Assembly: GCF_013003985.1 (NCBI RefSeq)
Contig: NZ_CP053073.1
Span: 3,472,001-3,536,000 of the forward strand
Source: Usitatibacter palustris
Lineage (GTDB): Bacteria; Pseudomonadota; Gammaproteobacteria; Burkholderiales; Usitatibacteraceae
DNA: 64,000 bases
Direction: 5' to 3'
Below, in pieces: positions 24,568-33,086 of this stretch. A program made the position numbers and the translations under genes. The stretch's first letter is position 1, and every line of letters begins with the position of its first letter. The notes under the pieces were generated by a model. It was not told the DNA's origin. It searched no databases and saw only the letters and a program-made list of their open reading frames with translations.

Positions 24568-25809
24568 GTGAATCCCCAGAAAGGCACCGATTCCCGCGCA
24601 TTCCGGTGGGGATTTGCAGCATTGCTCGCCGCGCTCGCGACGATCGGGCCCTTTTCGATCGATACCTACCTTCCCGCGTTCGCCGGCATCGAAAAATCGC
24701 TCGGAACGACGCTCGTAGGAATGCAGCAGACGCTTTCCGCCTACCTTTTCGCGTTCGGCTTGATGTTTCTCTTCCACGGCGCGCTGTCGGACAGCTTCGG
24801 GCGGCGTCCGGTAATCCTGGTGGCGCTGGTTGTCTTCACCCTCGGCTCGGTCGGCGCCGCGCTCGCGGGCAGCATCCACGCGCTCGTGTTCTGGCGGGTG
24901 ATCCAGGGTCTGTCGGTGGGCGCGGGCATGGTGGTGGGTCGCGCGATGATCCGCGACCTCTTCGAGGCGGAAGACGCGCAGCGGCTGATGTCGCTCGTCA
25001 CGCTGTTCTTCGGCCTCGCGCCGGCGATCGCGCCGATCGTGGGCGGGCTGCTCTTCGAATCGTTCGGCTGGCGCTCGATCTTCTGGTTCCTCGCGATCGT
25101 GGGCGTGCTGCTCGTGGCGATGAGCATCCGCTTCCTCCCCGAGACGCTCGCCGAGGATGCGCGCCAGCCCTTCCATCCCAAGGCGCTGCTCGCCGGCTAC
25201 AACGAAGTCGGAATGAGCCCGCGCTTCATCTGGCTCTCGCTCGCGACGGGCTTCAACTTCAACGCGCTCTTCCTCTATATCCTCTCGGCGCCGGTGTTCC
25301 TCGGCGAGCACCTGAAGCTCGGGCCGCAGGAATATGCATGGCTGTTCATCCCCAGCATTCTCGGGATCATGACGGGGTCGCAGCTTTCGGGATTCGCCGC
25401 GGGAAAGTTGCAGCCCAATCAGACCGTGAAACGCGCCTACGCATTCATGGCGATCGCGGCGGCCGGCAACCTGGTCGCCAACCTGCTCGCACCGCCTTCG
25501 CTGCCGTGGTCGATCGTGCCGATCTTCTTCTACGGCATCGGCACCGCGATGGCGATGCCGTCGATCTCGCTCACGACGCTCGATCTCTTCCCGACGCGCC
25601 GCGGCATGGCCGCTTCTCTCCAGGGCTTCGTCTCGGGCATGGTGAACACGCTCACCGCCGGCGTGATCTCACTGGCCGTCTCGCACAATCCGGTATGGCT
25701 CGCGATGGGGATGATGATCATGATGCTCATGGGGCTCGCGAGCTGGACCCTTTACCTGCGTTCGGCGCGCAAGCACGCCGAGCCGCCCACCGTCATCAGG
25801 ATGGACTGA
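24568..25809 (+). CDS. Bcr/CflA-type multidrug MFS transporter
   Basis: 413 aa, twelve predicted membrane helices. The DHA1 family signature GALSDSFGRRPV sits in loop 2-3, FSIDTYLPA in helix 1 is typical of Bcr/CflA proteins, and RVIQGLSVGAGMVVGRAMIRD matches motif B. Probably a proton-coupled exporter of small drugs or sulfur compounds; the substrate cannot be read. GTG start. The 3' end lies next to a palindromic element. Confidence 0.9.
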   Translation: MNPQKGTDSRAFRWGFAALLAALATIGPFSIDTYLPAFAGIEKSLGTTLVGMQQTLSAYLFAFGLMFLFHGALSDSFGRRPVILVALVVFTLGSVGAALAGSIHALVFWRVIQGLSVGAGMVVGRAMIRDLFEAEDAQRLMSLVTLFFGLAPAIAPIVGGLLFESFGWRSIFWFLAIVGVLLVAMSIRFLPETLAEDARQPFHPKALLAGYNEVGMSPRFIWLSLATGFNFNALFLYILSAPVFLGEHLKLGPQEYAWLFIPSILGIMTGSQLSGFAAGKLQPNQTVKRAYAFMAIAAAGNLVANLLAPPSLPWSIVPIFFYGIGTAMAMPSISLTTLDLFPTRRGMAASLQGFVSGMVNTLTAGVISLAVSHNPVWLAMGMMIMMLMGLASWTLYLRSARKHAEPPTVIRMD

Positions 25810-25812
25810 CCA

Positions 25813-25839
25813 AAGTAGAGGGGTCAGATCCTTCTACTT
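25813..25839. repeat. Palindromic AAGTAGA...TCTACTT element with GGGGTCAGA core
   Basis: Arms AAGTAGA and TCTACTT flank GGGGTCAGATCCT. The stop codon (TAG, minus strand 25834-25836) of the following gene lies in the right arm. It shares GTAGAGGGGTC with 56341-56351 and GGGGTCAGA with 28805-28813. Confidence 0.7.
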
Positions 25840-27117
25840 CTGCTTGCAGTAGCTCTCGTGCGTGAATGTGAGGAGCACGAGCGCGATGGCACCCCAGATG
25901 AAGATGATCGAGAACGCGCTCTGGAAAGCGTCGAGCTCGTAGAAGCGCCCGCCTGACGCGACGGTGCCGCGCCAATGGCTGTCGAGCACCCAACCCACGA
26001 GCGGCTGCATGAAGAGGCCGCCGAACATCACGCCCATGTTCGTCACGCCCGAGACGGTACCGCCGAAGCGTGCGGGCACGGATTCCTTCGAGAACGGGAA
26101 CACGAGGATGAATCCGCCGGCCGCGATTCCGAGGGCGAGCAGGAGAACGACGAGGCCGACGGGGCCCAGCCCCGGCACGAAAAGAATCACGGCCCAGATC
26201 GCCATCGTCGCGGCGAGGCTCGCGATCAGCACGGGCTTGCGCCGGCCGATGCGATTTGAGAGCGGTCCGTAGGCGAGGCCGGAGGCAGACCACGCGATCA
26301 GCGTGAGCGAAGTGAGCATCGCCGCGTGCGCGGTGGTGAAGCCGTAGTGCATCACGAGGAATGGCACGCCCCACAGCCCGCAGAACGCGAGCATCAGCGC
26401 GGAGAATCCGCCGGGCGCGATGAACAGCAGCCAGGTGTTGCGGTAGCCGATCACCTGGCGCAGGTCGGAGAGAACGCTCGTGGGTGCCGCGTCGTGTGCG
26501 GCCTCCGGGAAGTGCGAGGCATAGCCACGCTCCGAAGGGTCGTCGCGCACGATGAGCCAGATCGCCACCGCGACGAGTGCGGTCGCCACGGCACTCGCGA
26601 CCATCACGGGGCGCCATCCGAACGCATCCACGGCAACACGCATCGGCGCGCCGGCGATCGTCGCGCCCGTCACGCCCACGAGCAGCGCGGCGGAACTTGC
26701 GAGCGCGAAATGTTTCGCGGGCATCCAGTGGCTCGCGAGTTTGAGCATCGAGACGAACGCCACGCCGCACGAGGCGCCGATGATGAGGCGCCCCGCGTTC
26801 GCCCACGCGACACTCGGGGCGAGGGCGAAGAGCAATGTCCCAGCTGCAGTGAGCGCGGCACCGGCCGTGAGCAGCTTGCGCGGCCCCCAGCGATCGGCGA
26901 TCACGCCCGTGGGAATCTGGCCGGCGACGTAGCTGTAGAAATAGAACGCGGAGAGGTTGCCGAGCGCGACGGCGGAAAGACGGAACTCGCGCGTCAGCTC
27001 CTGCGTGAGCACGGCGGGCGAAACCCGCTGGTAGAACGCGATGAAGTAGAGGGCTGCTCCGAGGCCCCAGACCAGCCAGGCGAGATGTGCGGGAGGAAGC
27101 GCGCGACCGGCGCTCAA
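25834..27117 (-). CDS. MFS transporter, D-galactonate/nitrate-type (ACS-like)
   Basis: 427 aa, about twelve helices. It starts LSAGRALPPAHLAWLVWGLG and has YVAGQIPTGVIADRWGPRKLL (loop 2-3 signature) and GRLIIGASCGVAFVSMLKL. The C-terminus is FTHESYCKQK. The TTG start is chosen because it overlaps the rhodanese stop as TTGA (27114-27117), pointing to coupled translation, and because upstream sequence is the rhodanese gene in another frame. Substrate unknown; pairing with a rhodanese suggests a sulfur-containing or anionic compound. Confidence 0.85.
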   Translation of the reverse strand: MSAGRALPPAHLAWLVWGLGAALYFIAFYQRVSPAVLTQELTREFRLSAVALGNLSAFYFYSYVAGQIPTGVIADRWGPRKLLTAGAALTAAGTLLFALAPSVAWANAGRLIIGASCGVAFVSMLKLASHWMPAKHFALASSAALLVGVTGATIAGAPMRVAVDAFGWRPVMVASAVATALVAVAIWLIVRDDPSERGYASHFPEAAHDAAPTSVLSDLRQVIGYRNTWLLFIAPGGFSALMLAFCGLWGVPFLVMHYGFTTAHAAMLTSLTLIAWSASGLAYGPLSNRIGRRKPVLIASLAATMAIWAVILFVPGLGPVGLVVLLLALGIAAGGFILVFPFSKESVPARFGGTVSGVTNMGVMFGGLFMQPLVGWVLDSHWRGTVASGGRFYELDAFQSAFSIIFIWGAIALVLLTFTHESYCKQK

Positions 27118-27509
27118 TACTGCTCCCACGGCAGGCCGTCGACGCGCCAACCGCTGACCGAGTTGCGATGGTGGTTGGCGTCGAGCTCGCCCTCGAAGCC
27201 GTGCAGCACGTTGATCACGTGCTTGAACCCCGCGCGCTCGAGCGCCTCGCCGGCCTCGATGGTGCGGTTGCCGCTGCGGCAGATCAGCACGATGGGCCGC
27301 TTCTCGAAATTGGCGCCCGCGAGCTTCTTCACCTGCCCCACGAAGTGGGGATTCAGCTCCCAATCGCCACCGTCGTACCAGGGCACCATCATCGAGCCGA
27401 TGGGGTGGCCGACGAACATGTACTCCATCTCGCTGCGGCAATCGATGAAGACCGCCTCGGGGTGTTCCTGGAGGTAGGAGTAGGTCTGCTTGGGTGTAAA
27501 GTGATCCAT
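27114..27509 (-). CDS. Rhodanese-domain protein (sulfurtransferase)
   Basis: 131 aa single rhodanese domain. The active-site loop is CRSGNRT, with Cys as the persulfide carrier. The N-terminal AVFIDCRSEMEYMFVGHPIGS is the usual second signature and the protein ends VDGLPWEQY. Cytosolic by lack of signal peptide. It is first in a two-gene unit with the MFS transporter, with stop and start overlapping by 4 nt. Confidence 0.92.
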   Translation of the reverse strand: MDHFTPKQTYSYLQEHPEAVFIDCRSEMEYMFVGHPIGSMMVPWYDGGDWELNPHFVGQVKKLAGANFEKRPIVLICRSGNRTIEAGEALERAGFKHVINVLHGFEGELDANHHRNSVSGWRVDGLPWEQY

Positions 27510-27515
27510 CCCCGG

Positions 27516-27524
27516 ATTATATAA
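27516..27524. promoter_or_regulatory. Shared -10 region for divergent rhodanese and M20 genes
   Basis: The two start codons are only 27 nt apart. ATTATATAA reads as TATAAT on the minus strand and TATATAA/TATAAG on the plus strand, so one A/T patch may serve as -10 in both directions. No -35 boxes are clear. Confidence 0.45.
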
Positions 27525-27536
27525 GCCCCGACTTCC

Positions 27537-28802
27537 ATGAACGCCCCGACCTCCCCTTTTCCCTTCGATGCGGCGGTCGCCGCGGCCGCCAACGAAATCG
27601 AGCCCAGGGTCATCGCCTGGCGCCGCGATTTCCACGAAAACCCCGAGCTGGGCAACCGCGAAGTGCGCACCGCGAAGATTGTCGCGGACCATTTGCGCGC
27701 CCTGGGCTTCGACGAGGTGCGTGAAAAGGTGGCGCACACGGGCGTGGTGGGCATTCTCAAGGGCGGCCGGCCCGGTCCCGTCGTGGCGCTGCGCGCCGAC
27801 ATGGACGCGCTGCCCGTCACCGAGGAAGTCGACGTCCCGTTCAAGAGCAAGGTGCGCACCGAGTGGAACGGCATGAGCTGCGGCGTGATGCACGCCTGCG
27901 GCCACGATGCGCATACCTCCATCCTCATGGGGGTCGCCGAAGTGCTCGCGAAGATGCGCGCGCAGATTCCCGGCACGGTCACGTTCCTGTTCCAGCCCGC
28001 GGAAGAAACCCCGCCCATCGGCGAGGAGGGCGGCGCGAAGATGATGATCGAGCAGGGCTGCCTCGCGAACCCGAAGGTCGATGCCGTCTTCGGCCTGCAC
28101 ATCACCTCGATCCACACCACCGGGAAGATCGGCTATCGATCCGGCCCGCTCATGGCTTCGGCCGACGACTTCCGCATCTTCGTGCGCGGCACGCAGACCC
28201 ACGCGGCGATGCCGTGGCGCGGCGTGGATCCGATCGTCGTGGGCGCACAGATCGTCACCGGGCTGCAGACCATCGTCTCGCGGCAGATGAACATCGCGAA
28301 GGAGCCGTCCATCGTCACGGTGGGCGTCTTCCATGGCGGCGTGCGTCACAACATCATCCCCGACGAAGTGAAGATGGAAGGCACCATCCGCACGTTCAAC
28401 GAGGAACAACGCGAAGAGATCCACGTCCACGTGAAGCGCATCAGCGAAATGATCGCCGCCGCGGGTGGGGCCACCGCGAAGGTGCACATCCACAAGTGGT
28501 ACGACGTGACGGTGAACGATCCCGCGCTCACCGAGTGGTCCGTGCCGACGCTCACGCGCATCGCGGGCGAAGCGAACGTCGGCGTGATCGACAAGGTGTG
28601 CGGCGCCGAGGACTTCTCGTTCTATCAGAAAGTCGTCCCCGGCTTCTTCTACTTCCTCGGTTGCACGCCCCCCGACAAGGACGCGCGCACCGCGGCACCC
28701 AACCACAGCCCGCGCTTCTACGCCGACGAGGACTGCCTCAAGGTCGGCGTGAAGACGCTTTCCGCGCTCGCGCTCGACTGGCTTTCGGCCAACGCGAAAT
28801 AA
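27537..28802 (+). CDS. M20 family amidohydrolase (hippurate-hydrolase/N-acyl amino acid deacylase type)
   Basis: 421 aa cytosolic metallopeptidase-fold enzyme. Metal ligands and catalytic residues appear in order: RRDFHENPELG, ALRADMDALPV, MHACGHDAHTS, FQPAEETP and the distal EDFSFY. The dimerisation domain contains HAAMPWRGVDPIVVG. It likely hydrolyses an N-acyl amino acid or a similar amide. The TAA stop is inside the left arm of a 49-bp perfect palindrome. Confidence 0.93.
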   Translation: MNAPTSPFPFDAAVAAAANEIEPRVIAWRRDFHENPELGNREVRTAKIVADHLRALGFDEVREKVAHTGVVGILKGGRPGPVVALRADMDALPVTEEVDVPFKSKVRTEWNGMSCGVMHACGHDAHTSILMGVAEVLAKMRAQIPGTVTFLFQPAEETPPIGEEGGAKMMIEQGCLANPKVDAVFGLHITSIHTTGKIGYRSGPLMASADDFRIFVRGTQTHAAMPWRGVDPIVVGAQIVTGLQTIVSRQMNIAKEPSIVTVGVFHGGVRHNIIPDEVKMEGTIRTFNEEQREEIHVHVKRISEMIAAAGGATAKVHIHKWYDVTVNDPALTEWSVPTLTRIAGEANVGVIDKVCGAEDFSFYQKVVPGFFYFLGCTPPDKDARTAAPNHSPRFYADEDCLKVGVKTLSALALDWLSANAK

Positions 28803-28902
28803 GTGGGGTCAGACTCGACTTAATTTGATTCTGTGGATAACTGGAGCCCGACCCCAGTTATCCACAGAATCAAATTAAGTCGAGTCTGACCCCACTTATT
28901 TC
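28796..28902. repeat. Perfect 49-bp inverted repeat spanning the ends of two convergent genes
   Basis: The left arm (28796-28844) and right arm (28854-28902) are exact reverse complements, separated by 9 nt. Both begin GAAATAAGTGGGGTCAGAC, so each arm supplies the TAA stop of its gene (28800-28802 plus, 28896-28898 minus). The arm is AT-richer than the genome (CGACTTAATTTGATTCTG). RNA from either side would form a very long hairpin, though without a U tract. It resembles a MITE- or REP-type element with the GGGGTCAGA core also seen at 25813. Confidence 0.95.
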
Positions 28903-29606
28903 TTCAGGCGCGCGCGGTAGTCGACGATCCGCTGGCGCAATCCCGGCCTGCGCGCGGATCGCTCGAGGCTCGCAAGATCTTCCACACGATGATCGCCCCG
29001 CGCCACGGCGCGGATCGCCGCGTGCGTCTCGCGATCGACGATGACGGGCGGCGGCGACTCGGCAAGCCAGGCCTCGATGCCGATGCGCGTCGCGATGCCC
29101 GCTCGCAGGGCCTCCAGCGCATTGCACGAAGCCCCTTCGGTCACGAACGGGCGCGCGCGATCCCAGCCGATCAGTTCCGCCAAGCGACGAGTGCCCAGCA
29201 CGATGCCGAACGCCGAGCCCGGGAAGCGAATGTTCGTATCGGCGCCCGCGACACGCACATCGCAGGACGCGAAGAGGTCCGCGCCCGCACCCCACGTCCT
29301 TCCCTGCGCGACGGCCACGGTGCGCACGGGCGCATGCCACACCGCCTGCAGGAGCTTCTCCAGCGCGATGAAGCGCTCGGCGAGCGAGTCGTCGGTTTCC
29401 GTTTCAAGCGCGGAAAGATCGAAACCCGTGCAGAAGTGCGTGCCCGCGCCGCGGAAGACGACGGTGTGGACATCCGGATCGCCGATCGCGGTGACGAGCG
29501 CCGCGTGAAGATCGGCGACCATCTCCGCGGAGAGCGCATTGCCCTTCTCCGGGCGCTCGAGCCCGAGTGCCGCGATGCCTTCGCGCTTGGTGCTGCTCAC
29601 CATCAT
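28896..29606 (-). CDS. Crotonase-fold (enoyl-CoA hydratase/isomerase) family protein
   Basis: 236 aa. The oxyanion-hole segments are AGTHFCTGFDL and TWGAGADLFASCDVRVA. The positions of the two glutamates needed for water addition in true hydratases appear as Asp (GAGAD) and Gly (RFPGSAFG), so simple hydratase activity is doubtful. The ATG overlaps the dioxygenase stop (ATGA, 29603-29606), placing it third in an operon with a class III CoA-transferase and a thiol dioxygenase. Action on a CoA thioester made by that transferase is inferred. The C-terminal LKK and TAA are formed at the edge of the palindrome. Confidence 0.85.
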   Translation of the reverse strand: MMVSSTKREGIAALGLERPEKGNALSAEMVADLHAALVTAIGDPDVHTVVFRGAGTHFCTGFDLSALETETDDSLAERFIALEKLLQAVWHAPVRTVAVAQGRTWGAGADLFASCDVRVAGADTNIRFPGSAFGIVLGTRRLAELIGWDRARPFVTEGASCNALEALRAGIATRIGIEAWLAESPPPVIVDRETHAAIRAVARGDHRVEDLASLERSARRPGLRQRIVDYRARLKK

Positions 29607-30148
29607 GCGTTGGAGTAGCCCGACACGAAGTCGCGCGCTTCGCCGGTGACGGGATCGAACCAGTGGCGCTTCACGCGGCCGATGTCGGCGCCGTAGACGT
29701 GGATGCTGATCGAGGGCTTGTCGGCGAGCGCGTTCGCGACCACGTGCACGTCGCCCACCGTCGGCGACACGGCTTCGATCTGCCCCGCGCGCAGGATGTG
29801 CTCGTGGCCCAGCGCCTTCGCGCGGCCGCCGGCCATCTCGTATTCCTCGCAGCGCTCCGCGCCGCGCATCACGCCGACGAGCCCCCACACCGTGTGGTCG
29901 TGCACCGGCGTCTTCTGTCCCGGGCCCCACACGAAGCTGATCACGGAGAAGCGTTCGCCCGGATCGCGATAGAGAAGGTACTGCCGATAGGTGTCGGGTC
30001 CGGGAACGGTGAACTTCTCCTCGAGCCAGTCGTCGTTGGCGATGAGCTCGCGCAGCAACGGCGTCGCGCGTTCGAGGATCTTCGCTTCCGCGCGCTCTTC
30101 CGCAACGATGCTCGTCATGTCGGATACGAATTGATCGAGCCGCTTCAT
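29603..30148 (-). CDS. Cupin thiol dioxygenase (cysteine / 3-mercaptopropionate dioxygenase type)
   Basis: 181 aa. The iron-binding histidines lie in TPVHDHTVWGLVGVMRG and, C-terminally, in the SISIHVYGADI strand. These fit the bacterial thiol dioxygenases, which oxidise a thiol to a sulfinate. The HDHTVWGL pattern is, from memory, closer to 3-mercaptopropionate dioxygenases than to mammalian-type cysteine dioxygenase; substrate is not proven. The ATG at 30148 overlaps the CoA-transferase stop as TGATG; a GTG at 30151 is an alternative. The 3' end overlaps the crotonase ATG. Confidence 0.86.
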   Translation of the reverse strand: MKRLDQFVSDMTSIVAEERAEAKILERATPLLRELIANDDWLEEKFTVPGPDTYRQYLLYRDPGERFSVISFVWGPGQKTPVHDHTVWGLVGVMRGAERCEEYEMAGGRAKALGHEHILRAGQIEAVSPTVGDVHVVANALADKPSISIHVYGADIGRVKRHWFDPVTGEARDFVSGYSNA

Positions 30149-31302
30149 CACTTGCCCTCCACGGCCTGGCGCAGCGCCACCGTGTCTTCACCGAGCGCCG
30201 GATAGCGTTTCGACACGGCGATCGCTTCGCCGTCGAGGCGCACGGGGCAGCCCACCGTCTTCGTCACGCGGCCACCGGGCAGCGCGATCGATTGCACGAG
30301 TCCGAGTGCGACCGACTGCGGATCGGCGAGCGCTTCGGCGTAGCCGTTGATCGGCGCACCGGGTACGCCCGCGTCGCGGAACTTCGCGAGCCACTCGGAT
30401 GCCTTCGCATTCGCGAAGCGCGCTTCGAGAAGATCCTTCAGCGCGACCTGGTTCTGCGCCCGCAGCGTGGTCGATGTGAAGCGCGCATCGTCGAGCAGCT
30501 CGGGCATCGCGACGACCGCGCACACCGATTGCCACAGCTTCTGGTTGCCTGCGGCGATCGCGAAGTAACCGTCGGCGGCGCGGAACGCCTGGTACGGAGC
30601 GTTCCTCGGATGCGCGGACCCGAGCTTGCGCGGATTCTTGCCCGTGCCGAAGTATTCGCTCGTCTGCAGCGCGGCGATCGCGAGCGTGGTCGCGAACATC
30701 GGCACGTCGATCGTGCCGCCCGCCCCGCCCGCCCTCACCTGCGCGAGCTTCGCGGCGATCGCGTACGCCGCGTACAGGCCCGAGGCGAAATCGGAAAGCG
30801 GCACGCCGCACTTCACCGGCGCGCCATCGGGCTCGCCCGTCACGCTCATCACGCCGCTCGCGGCCTGGATCGTGAGATCGAAGCCGCCCTCGGCCGAACG
30901 GGGTCCGACCTGGCCGAACGCGGAGATCGAGCAATAGATGAGGGAGGGCTTAGCCGCACTGAAGAAGTCCCAGCCCAGGCCGAGCCGCGCCATCACGCCC
31001 GGCCGGTTGTTCTCGATGAGTACATCGGCTTCGAGCGCGAGGGCGCGCGCAAAGTCGCGGGCGGCCGGATCCTTGAGATCGAGTGCGACGGATTTCTTCC
31101 CGCGATTGATCGCCGCGAAGTTCTCGCTGTAGCCCGCATGCACGGGCGGCCACTGGCGCATCGCGTCGCCCTCGGGCGGCTCGACCTTCACGACGTCGGC
31201 ACCAAAGTCCGCCAACAGCATTCCGCAGAAGGGACCGGCGGCGACCTGGCAGAACTCGACGACTTTCACGCCCGCGAGGGGCAGCGATCCTGGAGCATTC
31301 AT
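30148..31302 (-). CDS. CaiB/BaiF (class III) CoA-transferase
   Basis: 384 aa. It begins PLAGVKVVEFCQVAAGPFCG, has ADFGADVVKVEPPEGD with the catalytic Asp region, NRGKKSVALDLKD, and the C-terminal GRVTKTVGCPVRLDG. It moves CoA between a donor thioester and a carboxylic acid. It is first in a tight operon with a thiol dioxygenase and a crotonase. The acid may be a sulfinate such as 3-sulfinopropionate; this follows from context, not from sequence. The ATG is at 31302; upstream frame lacks a conserved extension. Confidence 0.92.
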   Translation of the reverse strand: MNAPGSLPLAGVKVVEFCQVAAGPFCGMLLADFGADVVKVEPPEGDAMRQWPPVHAGYSENFAAINRGKKSVALDLKDPAARDFARALALEADVLIENNRPGVMARLGLGWDFFSAAKPSLIYCSISAFGQVGPRSAEGGFDLTIQAASGVMSVTGEPDGAPVKCGVPLSDFASGLYAAYAIAAKLAQVRAGGAGGTIDVPMFATTLAIAALQTSEYFGTGKNPRKLGSAHPRNAPYQAFRAADGYFAIAAGNQKLWQSVCAVVAMPELLDDARFTSTTLRAQNQVALKDLLEARFANAKASEWLAKFRDAGVPGAPINGYAEALADPQSVALGLVQSIALPGGRVTKTVGCPVRLDGEAIAVSKRYPALGEDTVALRQAVEGK

Positions 31303-31390
31303 CCCGCCATTATGAAGGCGGTGCGCTTGACGCGCGTCAAAGGCGGAACTCGTCGTTCGCGACGCCGTCCGAGGAAACGAGCTATCCTCG

Positions 31391-31768
31391 ATGATCATGA
31401 GTCGCACCGCCCGCCGCTTCGCCGCCCTTCTCGCCACGGTCACGCTGGTTTTTTCCCAGCTCGCCGTGTCGGCGTTCGCGTGCGCGAAGGAAGGTCCGGC
31501 GGCGCTCGTCGCGCCACCGATGGCCCAGTCCCATGGCGCGGATTGCCCCGATCGCCCGAGCCGGAATATTTGCCACGAGCATTGCTCCTACGGCACGACC
31601 TCGGTCGACACGAACGCACTTGCCCTTCCCGCTCCCGATCTTGCCCTGCTCCCCTGGCGGCTGACGCTGCCCGAAGTCCGCACGCACTCGGCTGCCGTGC
31701 GCGAATGGCGCATGGATCGCGCCACCGGTCCACCTCCGCCCCTCCTGTTCGGCGCCCTGCGCATCTGA
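31391..31768 (+). CDS. Small exported Cys/His-rich protein heading the metal-efflux operon
   Basis: 125 aa. Signal peptide (MSRTARRFAALLATVTLVFSQLAVSAFA) followed by a short mature part with three Cys and several His, including NICHEHC, that could bind a soft metal such as copper. The rest is Pro/Leu-rich. No family name is certain, but similar small Cys/His peptides often precede Cus/Czc-type efflux genes. The start is ATG at 31391 or 31397. It lies 67 nt before the TolC-like gene. Confidence 0.7.
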   Translation: MIMSRTARRFAALLATVTLVFSQLAVSAFACAKEGPAALVAPPMAQSHGADCPDRPSRNICHEHCSYGTTSVDTNALALPAPDLALLPWRLTLPEVRTHSAAVREWRMDRATGPPPPLLFGALRI

Positions 31769-31835
31769 TTCTCCGCTAGCGACAAGCGGGCCCGCGCCGT
31801 TCGCGGGCCCGAACCCGTTCGTTTGTGGAGGTCCC

Positions 31836-33086
31836 ATGCTGCACGCCAGAATTCTTTCCGCGCTCGCTCTCGCCGCGCTCCCGCTCGCAAGCCACGCCCA
31901 GGTGCTCTCATTCGCCGAGGCGCAGCGGCTCGCGCTGCAAGACGCGCCCCAGGTCACCGCCCGCGCCGCAGCCGTGCGCGCCGCCAATGAATCGGCCGTG
32001 GGTGCGGCCGAGCTGCCCGATCCCAAGCTCATCGCCGCGATCGAGAACATGCCGGTGGAAGGTGCCGACAAGTTCAGCCTGACGCGCGAGGCGATGACCA
32101 TGCGCAAGATCGGCGTGATGCAGGACTTCCCGGGCGGCGACAAGCTGCGCCTGAGGAACGAGCGGGCGCAGGCCGAAGTGCAGCGCGAAGTCGCGATGCT
32201 CGAAGCCACGCGAATCTCCGTGCGGCGCGACGCCGCGCTCGCCTGGTTCGATGTCTGGTTCGCCGAGCGCCAGGTCGTGGCCCTTCGCGCGCTCGAGAGC
32301 GAAGCGGCGCTCCAGGTCGAAGCGGCGCAGGCCGCACTCGCGGGAGGGCGAGGACAGGCGGGCGATCCCTTCGCTGCGCGCCTCGCCACGGCACAACTGG
32401 CCGATCGCGTGACGGAAGCACGGCGCAACGTCGCGCGTGCACGTGCGCAACTCGCCCGCTGGGTGGGCCCTGCCGCCGCAACGCGGGAGCTCGGCGATGC
32501 GCCGGACTTCGGCAGCCCGCGGGCCCGGCAGCTCGTGACCAATGCGGATCTCGCGAGCCATCCGCACATCGCGGCCTATGCGCCCGCACAGGCGGCCGCG
32601 CAAGCCGACGTGCGGCTCGCGGAAGCCGAGAAGGACCCGAACTGGAGCCTGGAAGTCACCTATGCCCAGCGCGGCCCGGCCTACACGAACATGATGTCGA
32701 TCGGCGTGCGGCTCGACCTGCCCATCTTCGAGACGAAGCGCCAGAACCCGGCGATCGCCGCGAAGGTCGCCGCGGCCGAACAGGTCCGCGCGCAAGCCGA
32801 AGACGCCATGCGCGCCGTCGCCGCCGAGTTCGGCGCGCTGCTCGCCGACTGGGACGCGGCGCAGGAACGGGCTCAGCGCTACGAAGCGGTCCAGGCGCCG
32901 CTCGCGCGCGACCGCGTTGCCGCAGCCCTCGCTGCTTATCGAGGCGGCAAGGGCGATCTCCCGCAAGTCCTCGACGCACGCAAGGGCGAAGTGGAAGTTC
33001 GTCTCGGGCAGCTCCAGGCCGAATCGGAGCAGGCGCGGGCGTGGGCGCAGCTTGCCTTCCACTGGATCGCGCACCCGAAGGAATGA
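31836..33086 (+). CDS. Outer-membrane efflux protein of the TolC family (CusC/CzcC-like)
   Basis: 416 aa. Signal peptide MLHARILSALALAALPLASHA; then two repeats of long Ala/Gln/Arg-rich helices that line the TolC channel (ANESAVGAAELPDPKL, QRYEAVQAPLARDRVAAALA). The MRKIGVMQDFPGGDKLRLR stretch matches the CzcC/CusC branch. It forms the outer-membrane exit duct of the tripartite pump encoded with the next two genes. Its stop overlaps the adaptor start as ATGA. Confidence 0.9.
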   Translation: MLHARILSALALAALPLASHAQVLSFAEAQRLALQDAPQVTARAAAVRAANESAVGAAELPDPKLIAAIENMPVEGADKFSLTREAMTMRKIGVMQDFPGGDKLRLRNERAQAEVQREVAMLEATRISVRRDAALAWFDVWFAERQVVALRALESEAALQVEAAQAALAGGRGQAGDPFAARLATAQLADRVTEARRNVARARAQLARWVGPAAATRELGDAPDFGSPRARQLVTNADLASHPHIAAYAPAQAAAQADVRLAEAEKDPNWSLEVTYAQRGPAYTNMMSIGVRLDLPIFETKRQNPAIAAKVAAAEQVRAQAEDAMRAVAAEFGALLADWDAAQERAQRYEAVQAPLARDRVAAALAAYRGGKGDLPQVLDARKGEVEVRLGQLQAESEQARAWAQLAFHWIAHPKE

